Shown: positions 7,611-14,702, counted from the stretch's first letter. The stretch is 15,317 nucleotides of DNA from JAPLKX01 sp035530195 (GCA_035530195.1 DATKVG010000168.1:1-15317), one strand, 5' to 3'. Program-made: numbers and translations. The notes: generated by a model from the letters alone, not told the origin.

Positions 7611-8288
7611 ATGGCATCACATGACTATTTGCCCGGTACCGAGGCGGAGCTCATCGAGTGGCTCAAGCGGTTTGCTGCGTGGATGACCGCGCATGGAACG
7701 GCGAAGGGCTTTACGGCCGCGGAGGTTACCGAAGTGGTTACACGGATCGCCACGGCCGATACGGACGTCGCGGATTGCGACATCTTGGAGGCGGCGTATC
7801 GCGGGGGCGTACAGACGAAACGGCACTCCGTCGCCGACGCCGTCACGCTGACCCGCGCCGATGTCAGACGGTTGCAGGCCGACCCCACGATGACCGACGC
7901 GGACCGCGCCGATTCCGGCATCACGGTCCCGGACACGCAACCCACGAAGACCTCGGAAGAAGCCGTCCGCGAGCTGCCCCTTCCGATCCTCGTCCTCGAC
8001 TGGAGCAAGCCCTTACAGGTTATCCTCCACTGGGGCACCAACCCCGGCGACGAAAGCAACAACGCACGCCCCGGCATCTGCCTCGGCGTCCAGATCCAAT
8101 TCTACAAAGGTGGCGCCCCCGAACACGAATCCGACTGGCTCACCCTAGACATCGACACCCGATCCCCCTACATCCACATCGTCCACGACGACGTCCCGAC
8201 GACGTATGCATACCGAGTCTGCTGGATGGACAGAAAAGGCAACAAAGGCCCCTACTGCGACCCGGCAGTCTGCACGGTAAGCGTGTAA
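7611..8288 (+). CDS. uncharacterised 225-residue protein with C-terminal beta-rich (fibronectin-like) part
   Basis: The start is supported by AAGGAG 9 nt upstream. Residues 1 to about 105 look helical and contain LIEWLKRFAAWMTAHG followed by FTAAEVTEVVTRIATADTD. Residues about 120-225 look like a beta-sandwich with LHWGTNPGD, RPGICLGVQIQFYKG and a repeated aromatic pattern ending in YRVCWMDRKGNKGPYCDP. This two-part layout resembles a family of hypothetical proteins common in environmental genomes, function unknown to me. There is no signal peptide or membrane segment. It precedes the DGR target gene on the same strand by 165 nt, but a double palindrome lies between them, so co-transcription is uncertain. 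A link to the DGR is not shown. Confidence 0.75.
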   Translation: MASHDYLPGTEAELIEWLKRFAAWMTAHGTAKGFTAAEVTEVVTRIATADTDVADCDILEAAYRGGVQTKRHSVADAVTLTRADVRRLQADPTMTDADRADSGITVPDTQPTKTSEEAVRELPLPILVLDWSKPLQVILHWGTNPGDESNNARPGICLGVQIQFYKGGAPEHESDWLTLDIDTRSPYIHIVHDDVPTTYAYRVCWMDRKGNKGPYCDPAVCTVSV

Positions 8289-8353
8289 GGCGATGAGGTA
8301 GCGAGGCTGTGAGGCCATAAGGTCCCAAGCCCGAGACGTAATAACAAAGTAGG

Positions 8354-8393
8354 AGCGGCTTCCAGCCGCTTCGATGCGGCAAGATGCCGCATC
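8354..8393. repeat. double-hairpin dispersed repeat
   Basis: Two adjacent perfect hairpins: AGCGGCT-tcc-AGCCGCT (8354-8370) and GATGCGGC-aagat-GCCGCATC (8373-8393). Tandem hairpins of this sort are typical of REP/BIME-like elements. It sits 60 nt upstream of the DGR target gene and could affect its transcript, though no T-run makes it a terminator. Confidence 0.7.
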
Positions 8394-8453
8394 TACATTC
8401 GCCCTCGTTACCAAGGACCGTGGGAACGAGGAAGACGAGGAAAGGATCTTGTC

Positions 8454-11400
8454 ATGAAGCAGTTCACGTGTTCCAAAGCAGTATTGGTATGTTCGTTGAT
8501 TCTTATCGCGGCTTTCTCGGCCGACGCGGCTACAGGCAGCGCGGATTCGGCAATTGGTGCGTTGGAGACGGTGTCGCCGACATTTACGATTTTGCCGATC
8601 ACGGAACGAGGCGTATCGGCCACGTTCAGCGAGACGATGCTCGATCCGGGCATCACGACGCCGGGCAGCTACGCGGTATCCGATCTGGGCGCGGGGACGC
8701 TGAATCCCAACCCGGACGGTGTCGGCGGCAGCGGGCCGTACGCGCTGACGTGGACTGTGGGCGAGATGCAAGGCAGCGTAAACGTCACGGTAACGGCGGC
8801 GGGCCTGCAGGATCTCGTGGGCAATCCGATAAACCCGGCGGGCAACAGCGCCTCATGTCCAGGTTTGGGCATCGCGCCAGTGTTCAGCAATCTTGAAGCC
8901 GCGCCAGCCCAAGCCAAGGCCAGCGACACGGTGACACTTACGTTCACCGTCTCCGAGCCGCTCGATGCCAATCCCACGGTGACGGTAAACGACAACGGCG
9001 CCACGTTCGTAAGCGCGGGCAGCCCCACGGAGTTCACCTACGAATATGTGGTCCAGCCCACGGACCCGCTGGGCATGGCAGAGATATCGGTGTTCGGATT
9101 CGACCTCGCGGAGAACCAAGGTTCGCTCAGCAACAACGTCGCGCTCGAGATCATCGAGGAAGGGCCGGGCGTTCCGTTACGGGCATGGCCGCTGGGCACG
9201 GCGCTGTTAATGGCGGGTCTTCTTGTCCTCGCATGGCGGCGCCGCCGGGCCAGTGTATTGCTGTTGCTCCTGATGGCGATGCTCGTAACGCAGGCATCCC
9301 TGCCTGCATTCGCACAAGCCCCCACGGTCTCGAACGTCACCTTCTCGCAAAGCCCCGACGGAACCACCGGCACGAAGGTGGACATTTATTATGACCTCGT
9401 CACCGATACGCCCTGCGACATCACCCTGTCATTATCGAAGGACGGGGGCGCAGACTTGTTCATCCACCCCATAAGCCATTACACCGGCGACCTCGCGGAT
9501 CTCACGACAGGCTCGAACTATCATATCGTGTGGGACATTCGAGCCGACTATCCAGAAGAAGACATTTCGGAGGCGCAGATCCGCGTGACCGCCGACAATG
9601 AACCCATCCAGCATACGCTCACCTATGAAGCAGGCCCGTATGGTTCGGTAACCGGCACGACGCCACAAACCGTGGACCATGGCGGAACGGGGACCGCCGT
9701 CGAGGCCGTGCCCGAGGAAGGCTACCATTTCGTGGATTGGTCCGACGGCTCGACGGAGAATCCCCGCACGGATACGGTTGTCACGACGGACATGACAGTC
9801 ACGGCCTGTTTTGCCTTCACCGTGGTCTTTGCCAATATTGACGGCTACGTCGAGCCGCCCAACGGGACACCACTCGCGCCCCAGGACTTCACGTTGGTTT
9901 CCGCGGGTGGCGAATCACCGTTCAACGAAGCATGGGAATATGAATCGTTACCGGTCTGGGACAATGGGTCCGGCCAATTCCTGTTCGTCGAGGACAGCGA
10001 AGGCACGAGCGTCTTGATGATGTACCTGCGGCCCGAAGAAGTCACGACAGAAGCCGACGTCGTGCTGACCACCGCGCACGTAGCCCTCGCCTTGATCGCA
10101 ATGCAACCCGCCTGCTTCATGCTCGACGACCGCCAGCGGCGCGAAGTCCTCGACATCGCGCAGATGGACGCGGATTTCAACGATCTCCTGCTGCTGATCA
10201 ACCAGGCCGTGGATGGCTCGATAGAGCAACTTTCCGATTACGATACCTTTCCCGCGATCTATGAACTAGCCGCCGCGATTAGCAACGACGCCATGACCGC
10301 CTGGCAGGACATGGAACTTGGCGGCGAGAAGTCCCAGGTCGGTTCTTCCAACGATCCGCATCTCGACGACTACCCCGGCAACGGCATGAACCTATACAAT
10401 CCCCATCTCGTTTTCTACGGCGTCGAATGGTACGGCCAAGAAGGCGGGTGGACCGTGTTGCGCGGGCGCGACGGTTTGACGAAACTGATCCCGCCGAGTT
10501 GGTCGGACATCGTCGAGAAAGGCGTTTCGCTCCCGAACGGCAACTACACCGTCGAGTTCTGGAAAGGCCAGGGCGCCTTCTGGTCCACGAACCCCGCCGA
10601 ACGGGCCGGCGCCCATGCCAATGTCTATAAAGCGCTGATCTTGGCGATAGACATCATCGTGGGCGTTTACGCGCCTCCGGCGGGTATCGTCACGGGAATT
10701 CTGAATAGCAACGAGCTGATCGAGTTCTTGACAACCAATCCAAGCGAGGCGAACGATGATATCGTGGCTCTTTACGAGACTATTGATATAGACAGTGCCG
10801 ATGACGCCTTCAGTGTCTTCAAAAAGGTGGTTTCCGCTATTACCAATGAGGGCGTCTACGAAGGGAGCCTGACGCAAAAGCTGGCGCATACCGTGTACCG
10901 CATGACGGATACCGATGGCCGCAAGCTGGCGCGGCATTTCAAGAATGCAAACTCCTGGTTGACTACGGTCATGAAGGCGTTCAAAGTATATGATATTCTC
11001 AATACATACGTTCCTTTTCATATTCAGACATTCTTTTACCGGAACCACTACCTCTACGAAATCAATGTGCAGGACGGCGTTTTGACGCTCGGTTACGCCG
11101 AGATTCCGCCCGTGGCGGCGCTCACGTCGGCGACGGCTCTGCCCGCCGTGGGACAGAGCGTCGCGTTTGACGCCTCCGCATCCACCGACGATACCGACCC
11201 GCTTTCCGCGCTGTCGTTCCGATTTGACTTCGAGGCCGACGGGACCTGGGACACGACATGGGCCGTGGGCGATCCGGCGGCGTCGCACGTGTACGCTACA
11301 ACGGGTAAGAAAACCTGCGTGGTCGAGGTGAAAGACACGGGCGCTCTTACCGGCCAGGCGACCTATTACCTCAACGTCGTCGAGGCGGGGACCGGCACCA

Positions 11401-12440
11401 TCGAAATCAATGTCACGCCAGATACCGGCAACTGGCGGCTCTATGGCCCTCCGGGCTTCACGAGCCTCAGCGGCACAGGCGACCGCACGGGCGGCTCCGC
11501 CATTACCGGCGCCCCGGTGGGGTCTTACTCCTTGATTTGCTACGACAACATTCCCAATTACAACCCACCCGGCACGCAAACGGCCTCGCTGGCCACGGGC
11601 GGCGCAATCACGTTCAACGCCGTTTGGACTGGGGGCGGCGGCACGGAGGAGACGATCATGCTGCCCGGCGGCGTGCCGCTGGTGATGGTGTGGATTCCGG
11701 CGGGGTCGTTTTTGATGGGGCGGTATCCGGGCGAGCAGGACAGTTATAGCTATGAAGATCCGCAGCATTCGGTGACGCTTTCCTCGGGTTTCTGGATGGG
11801 CAAGTATGAGGTCACGCAGCAGCAATGGATCGCGGTGCAGAGCACATGGCCGGGCACGGCGCCGTCGGCCTCGTATGGTCTGGGCAATACTTATCCCGCG
11901 TATTACATTTCGTGGGATGATACGAAGAATTTCATTACGACGTTGAATGCCTATATCATAAGCAGCGGCCAGGGGCCGTTGACGGTGCGTCTGCCCAGCG
12001 AGGCGGAGTGGGAGTATGCGTGCCGCGCGGGCACGGCGACGCGCTTCTATTTTGGCGATTCGCTGGGCTGTGCAGCCGACTGTACGGATTGCGCGGCGGG
12101 CGTGCTGCCGGGCAACCGGAGCGACTACATGTGGTATTGCGGCAACAACAGCCCGAACGGGAGCAAGCCCGTGGGCGGGAAGACGCCGAATGCGTTTGGG
12201 TTGTTCGATATGAGCGGCAACTTGTGGGAGTGGTGCGAAGATGATTGGCATAGTACTTACACCGGCGCACCGGCGGACGGGAGCGCGTGGATTGATTCGC
12301 CGACTAGGGCCTCGTACCGGATGTTCCGGGGCGGCTACTGGTTCTACAACGCCAGGTACTGCCGTTCGGCGGATCGCTACTCCTACGCGCCGGGCATTCG
12401 GTTCAACCGCATCGGGTTCCGCGTGGCCGCAGTTCGGTAG
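8454..12440 (+). CDS. DGR target: secreted multidomain protein with C-terminal FGE-sulfatase (C-type-lectin-like) variable domain
   Basis: A 1328-residue protein; AAAGGA lies 7 nt before the ATG. Order: signal peptide (1 to about 25, ending ADA-A); Ig/cadherin-like region (about 35-235); an internal pair of hydrophobic stretches around an Arg cluster (LGTALLMAGLLVLAW 247-261, RRRR 262-265, then a signal-peptide-like 266-288 ending AFAQ); a beta domain APTVSNVTFSQ...DIYYDLV (from 289) of the kind found at the N-terminus of secreted FGE-fold proteins; a divergent InlB-type repeat (about 387-455); an unrecognised region (about 460-880); a PKD-like domain (about 885-975); a short beta module; and an FGE-sulfatase domain (1069-1328) with WIPAGSFLMG, LPSEAEWEYACRAG and GLFDMSGNLWEWCEDDW. 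Residues 1285-1327 fall in the VR. The FGE catalytic Cys equivalent (SUMF1 Cys336) is Tyr1298 here, so it is a binding scaffold rather than an enzyme. Role inferred: surface ligand binding with diversified specificity. Confidence 0.93.
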   Translation: MKQFTCSKAVLVCSLILIAAFSADAATGSADSAIGALETVSPTFTILPITERGVSATFSETMLDPGITTPGSYAVSDLGAGTLNPNPDGVGGSGPYALTWTVGEMQGSVNVTVTAAGLQDLVGNPINPAGNSASCPGLGIAPVFSNLEAAPAQAKASDTVTLTFTVSEPLDANPTVTVNDNGATFVSAGSPTEFTYEYVVQPTDPLGMAEISVFGFDLAENQGSLSNNVALEIIEEGPGVPLRAWPLGTALLMAGLLVLAWRRRRASVLLLLLMAMLVTQASLPAFAQAPTVSNVTFSQSPDGTTGTKVDIYYDLVTDTPCDITLSLSKDGGADLFIHPISHYTGDLADLTTGSNYHIVWDIRADYPEEDISEAQIRVTADNEPIQHTLTYEAGPYGSVTGTTPQTVDHGGTGTAVEAVPEEGYHFVDWSDGSTENPRTDTVVTTDMTVTACFAFTVVFANIDGYVEPPNGTPLAPQDFTLVSAGGESPFNEAWEYESLPVWDNGSGQFLFVEDSEGTSVLMMYLRPEEVTTEADVVLTTAHVALALIAMQPACFMLDDRQRREVLDIAQMDADFNDLLLLINQAVDGSIEQLSDYDTFPAIYELAAAISNDAMTAWQDMELGGEKSQVGSSNDPHLDDYPGNGMNLYNPHLVFYGVEWYGQEGGWTVLRGRDGLTKLIPPSWSDIVEKGVSLPNGNYTVEFWKGQGAFWSTNPAERAGAHANVYKALILAIDIIVGVYAPPAGIVTGILNSNELIEFLTTNPSEANDDIVALYETIDIDSADDAFSVFKKVVSAITNEGVYEGSLTQKLAHTVYRMTDTDGRKLARHFKNANSWLTTVMKAFKVYDILNTYVPFHIQTFFYRNHYLYEINVQDGVLTLGYAEIPPVAALTSATALPAVGQSVAFDASASTDDTDPLSALSFRFDFEADGTWDTTWAVGDPAASHVYATTGKKTCVVEVKDTGALTGQATYYLNVVEAGTGTIEINVTPDTGNWRLYGPPGFTSLSGTGDRTGGSAITGAPVGSYSLICYDNIPNYNPPGTQTASLATGGAITFNAVWTGGGGTEETIMLPGGVPLVMVWIPAGSFLMGRYPGEQDSYSYEDPQHSVTLSSGFWMGKYEVTQQQWIAVQSTWPGTAPSASYGLGNTYPAYYISWDDTKNFITTLNAYIISSGQGPLTVRLPSEAEWEYACRAGTATRFYFGDSLGCAADCTDCAAGVLPGNRSDYMWYCGNNSPNGSKPVGGKTPNAFGLFDMSGNLWEWCEDDWHSTYTGAPADGSAWIDSPTRASYRMFRGGYWFYNARYCRSADRYSYAPGIRFNRIGFRVAAVR
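12304..12432 (+). repeat. DGR variable repeat (VR)
   Basis: These 129 bp align without gaps to the TR at 14712-14840 (offset 2408). There are 19 differences, all where the TR has A: 14 became T, 3 G and 2 C. The other 110 positions are identical, including 17 unchanged adenines. The last 22 bp (12411-12432, GC-rich, encoding IGFRVAA) are fully identical and correspond to the initiation-of-mutagenic-homing (IMH) region. Right after it the two copies diverge at non-adenines (12433 T versus C). The target stop codon is 12438-12440, only 5 nt beyond the VR. Confidence 0.97.
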
Positions 12441-12469
12441 CCCTGTCGAGCCAAGCAAGCAGGTAGAGT

Positions 12470-12522
12470 GCATCGGTTGCGCGTGGAGGGCGTGCAGAGC
12501 CGCCCGGAGCCGCAACCGATGC
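12470..12522. promoter_or_regulatory. 12-bp-stem inverted repeat just downstream of VR
   Basis: GCATCGGTTGCG (12470-12481) and CGCAACCGATGC (12511-12522) are perfectly complementary, with a 29-nt loop that contains an inner 5-bp stem (12488-12492 with 12501-12505). It starts 37 nt after the VR end. In Bordetella phage BPP-1 a DNA hairpin/cruciform downstream of the IMH aids target recognition; this could be the counterpart, although its stem and loop are longer. It might instead be an mRNA 3' structure. Confidence 0.6.
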
Positions 12523-12557
12523 TTGGAGTGTGACCTCAGATTTCGGAATGTTGGGGT

Positions 12558-12586
12558 CTGGGGCGAAGCCCCAGCGAAGTTTTTTT
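12558..12586 (+). terminator. intrinsic terminator after the target gene
   Basis: CTGGGGC (12558-12564), loop GAA, GCCCCAG (12568-12574), then five nt and a run of seven T (12580-12586). This is a standard rho-independent terminator layout. The short GC-rich stem with a GAA loop also resembles the hairpins that follow VRs in other DGRs, so it may serve both purposes. Confidence 0.75.
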
Positions 12587-12599
12587 GAGACGGCATTAT

Positions 12600-12686
12600 G
12601 CGTCATTCCCGCGCAAGCGGGAATCCAGTACATGTATTGCGGTCTCGTGTAAGTGCCCTGGATTCCCGCTTGCGCGGGAATGACGC
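12600..12686. repeat. 87-bp palindromic element, copy 1
   Basis: Two 29-bp arms (12600-12628 and 12658-12686) are perfect reverse complements around a 29-nt centre. Each arm contains a smaller hairpin, TTCCCGC-gcaa-GCGGGAA in the left arm. The arm sequence is of the widespread ATTCCCGC...GCGGGAAT class of dispersed repeat. A second element at 13051-13137 has identical arms; its centre matches this one at 18 of 29 positions when reverse-complemented but only 6 of 29 directly, so the two elements are in opposite orientation. Confidence 0.9.
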
Positions 12687-12768
12687 AGGGGGGTAGGAGC
12701 GGCGGGAATGACGCATGAGCGCGCGGGAACAGTGTTGGATCCCTGGATCATGAAAGCAGGAGATGACA

Positions 12769-13134
12769 ATGGACGAGAAGCGCCCGGCGGTCTATATCCT
12801 CGCAAGCAAGCGCAATGGAACCTTGTATACAGGCGTAACAACCAAACTGCGCCAACGTATTTGGGAGCATAAGAATGATGTCGCGGATGGTTTCACCAAA
12901 CGCTATGGCGTGCATACGTTGGTCTATTGTGAGTTCTTGGCCGACATCCGCGCGGCCATTGTACGCGAAAAACAGATCAAGAAATGGAATCGGCGGCTTC
13001 TTTATGCCGTCATGGCTGCATGGCCTCGCAAACGGGAAGCCCACGCCCTCGCGTCATTCCCGCGCAAGCGGGAATCCAGGGCGCCTATACGCCGCCGCAA
13101 CGCACTCACTGGATTCCCGCTTGCGCGGGAATGA
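12769..13134 (+). CDS. GIY-YIG nuclease domain protein with repeat-derived C-terminus (possibly truncated)
   Basis: AGGAG six nt upstream supports the ATG at 12769 (another in-frame ATG at 12763 is too close to it). Residues 1 to about 75 are a small single-domain GIY-YIG nuclease of the UPF0213 type: VYILASKRNGTLYTGVT (Tyr9, Tyr20, Gly22), an Arg-containing helix (LRQRIWEHK) and FTKRYGVHTLVY, ending with REKQIKKWNR, which carries the likely catalytic Glu. After KKWNR the usual family C-terminus is missing. The last 30 or so residues (SFPRKRES, GFPLARE) are the translation of the palindromic element at 13051-13137 and a diverged arm before it. The nuclease core looks intact, so it may still work or be a decaying gene. 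It interrupts the space between DGR target and RT operon and is not a known DGR component. Confidence 0.75.
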   Translation: MDEKRPAVYILASKRNGTLYTGVTTKLRQRIWEHKNDVADGFTKRYGVHTLVYCEFLADIRAAIVREKQIKKWNRRLLYAVMAAWPRKREAHALASFPRKRESRAPIRRRNALTGFPLARE

Positions 13135-13137
13135 CGC
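13051..13137. repeat. 87-bp palindromic element, copy 2 (inverted relative to copy 1)
   Basis: Arms 13051-13079 and 13109-13137 are identical in sequence to those of copy 1 and enclose a centre of the same length, 29 nt. The centre aligns with the reverse complement of the copy-1 centre. The element overlaps the 3' end of the GIY-YIG frame, including its stop codon. Confidence 0.9.
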
Positions 13138-13148
13138 GAGGGGCGTTT

Positions 13149-13244
13149 GCGGGAATGACGCAGAGGCGGAATCGGTTTCTTTCGGGAATGACGCGAAGGC
13201 GGTGGCGCGGGAATGACGCGTGGGGCGTTTGCGGGAATAACGCG
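13149..13244. repeat. cluster of half-arm repeats
   Basis: Four partial copies of the arm end gcgggaatgacgc, some diverged, lie at 13149-13161, 13183-13195, 13207-13219 and 13231-13243 (the last reads gcgggaataacgc). The segment ggggcgtttgcgggaat occurs twice (from 13140 and from 13222). The cluster ends at the Shine-Dalgarno sequence of the HRDC gene, so any promoter for HRDC-RT must lie in or before the repeats. Confidence 0.8.
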
Positions 13245-13255
13245 AGGGAGAAGTC

Positions 13256-13729
13256 ATGCAGTATAAGTTCTTTGATATCCCAGCGGCGGACGCGGATCAG
13301 GCGGAAGAGGAACTGAACCGATTTGTGCGTGGGCATCGGGTGATCACGGTTCAACGGGAGTTGGTTCGTGAGGCGGGGGGCGCGTATTGGGCGCTGTGCG
13401 TGGAATACTTGGAGGGCACCAGGGCGAGCGGTTCGGGCAAGACGGGCGGACGGCCGCGCGTGGATTACAAGGAGGTATTATCCGAAGACGATTTTGCGTT
13501 GTTCAGCCGTTTGCGGGAACGCCGCCGGGAATTGGCGGAAAAGGACGCGATTCCAGTCTATGCGGTGTGCACGAACGAGCAATTGGCGGCGATTGCGCAA
13601 CGGCGTCCGGCCACGTTGGCCGGGCTGCAAGAGATAGAAGGACTTGGGGAAGGCAAGGTAGCAAAGTACGGGGCGAGTTTCTTGGAGATCCTTGCGCCGG
13701 CCGGTGAAACGCATGAAGCGAACGGGTGA
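13256..13729 (+). CDS. HRDC-domain DGR accessory protein
   Basis: A 157-residue protein with a GAGGGAG Shine-Dalgarno sequence upstream. Residues 1 to about 53 (KFFDIPAADADQAEEELNRF, then HRVITVQRELV and AYWALCVEYLE) form the N-terminal module that I associate with DGR-linked HRDC proteins. A Gly/Ser-rich linker follows, then an HRDC domain at about 78-147 (LFSRLRERRRELAEKDAIP, then LQEIEGLGEGKVAKYG with the helix-hairpin-helix-like GLGEGK). HRDC domains bind nucleic acid in RecQ helicases and RNase D. In some DGRs such a protein replaces or accompanies Avd. Its gene overlaps the RT start by 17 nt, so the two are probably translationally coupled. The role inferred is to bring RT, TR RNA and target DNA together. 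Confidence 0.88.
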   Translation: MQYKFFDIPAADADQAEEELNRFVRGHRVITVQRELVREAGGAYWALCVEYLEGTRASGSGKTGGRPRVDYKEVLSEDDFALFSRLRERRRELAEKDAIPVYAVCTNEQLAAIAQRRPATLAGLQEIEGLGEGKVAKYGASFLEILAPAGETHEANG

Positions 13730-14702
13730 CATGATGGAGGGGATCGCGGATCGGGAAAACCTGCTGTCCGCGTTCTGGAAGGCGCAACGGGGCAAACGTG
13801 CGCAACCGGAGACGATACGGTACCGGGCGGATCTCGAGACCGAGATTGCCCGGCTTCGATCACGCCTGCTCGAGGGTCCGCTTGGCCTGGGTAGTTACCG
13901 AACCTTCACGGTGCATGACCCGAAAGAGCGGATCATCTGCGCCGCGCCGTTCGCCGACCGCGTGCTACATCATGCCGTGATGAATGGGTGTCATGCGTCG
14001 TTTGAACGCTATCAGATAGATGACAGTTACGCTTGCCGCGTGGGGAAGGGGACGCACAAGGCGGTGTACCGCGCCCGCGCATTTGCGCAACTCCATCGGT
14101 ATTATCTTAAGCTGGACGTGCGCCGGTATTTCGATAGCGTGGACCACGGAATCCTGAAGGCGCAGTTGCGACGGCGTTTCAAAGACCGGCGGCTGCTCGA
14201 TATCCTCGATGCGATCGTGGACAGCTATGAGAGGACGCCGGGCAAGGGGTTGCCAATCGGCAATTTGACGAGCCAGTATTTTGCGAACCATTACCTCGGT
14301 TCTTTGGATCATTTCGTGAAGGAAACGCTGTGCTGCCGGGGCTACGTCCGGTACATGGACGATTTTGTGCTTTGGCACGACGACCGGGTGCAATTGAAGA
14401 CGTGGCGCGGCGAGATCGCCGCGTACCTCGAAGAAACGCTTCGGCTCCAAATCAAACCGGAATGCCTGAACCGCTGTGCGTTGGGTATGACTTTCCTTGG
14501 GTATCGGGTATTTCCTTCGCATATTGCGCTGGCCCGGCGCAGCCGGGTCCGGTTTCGCCGGAAACTGTCGGAGACCCACGCCAAATACCTTTCCGGGGAA
14601 TGGACCGAAGCGGATGCCGCTCGCCATGTCGAACCCTTGATCGCGTTCGTGCGACATGGACGCTCGGAGGCCATGAGGAGGAGAATTCTTGCAACGCTTT
14701 AG
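13713..14702 (+). CDS. diversity-generating retroelement reverse transcriptase
   Basis: A 329-residue RT, complete and of usual DGR length. Motifs: SYACRVGKGTH before the palm; KLDVRRYFDSVDH with the first catalytic Asp (about residue 135) and FD at 140-141; LPIGNLTSQ at 180-188, the DGR-type form of motif 4, where group II intron RTs have QGxxxSP; YMDDF at 214-218, the catalytic YxDD box; and GMTFLGYRVFP near the C-terminus. There is no maturase or endonuclease domain. The ATG at 13713 (MKRTGDMMEGI, matching the usual start style) is preferred over the upstream TTG 13692 and over ATGs at 13731 and 13734. It overlaps the HRDC gene. The enzyme copies the TR that starts 9 nt after its stop, with adenine-specific misincorporation. 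Confidence 0.96.
   Translation: MKRTGDMMEGIADRENLLSAFWKAQRGKRAQPETIRYRADLETEIARLRSRLLEGPLGLGSYRTFTVHDPKERIICAAPFADRVLHHAVMNGCHASFERYQIDDSYACRVGKGTHKAVYRARAFAQLHRYYLKLDVRRYFDSVDHGILKAQLRRRFKDRRLLDILDAIVDSYERTPGKGLPIGNLTSQYFANHYLGSLDHFVKETLCCRGYVRYMDDFVLWHDDRVQLKTWRGEIAAYLEETLRLQIKPECLNRCALGMTFLGYRVFPSHIALARRSRVRFRRKLSETHAKYLSGEWTEADAARHVEPLIAFVRHGRSEAMRRRILATL

Noticed and set aside
12536..12545. Possible link between ctcagattt here and the direct repeats at 15149-15176
   Set aside because: Shared match is under 10 nt and could easily be chance.
10392..12596. Long minus-strand open frame (734 codons) antisense to the target gene
   Set aside because: It mirrors the codon use of the target on the other strand, has Arg/Pro/His-rich low-quality sequence and no ribosome binding site. 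The plus strand has clear domains.
12763..12768. Upstream ATG of the GIY-YIG gene as start
   Set aside because: It directly abuts the AGGAG sequence, leaving no spacing; the ATG six nt later is properly spaced.
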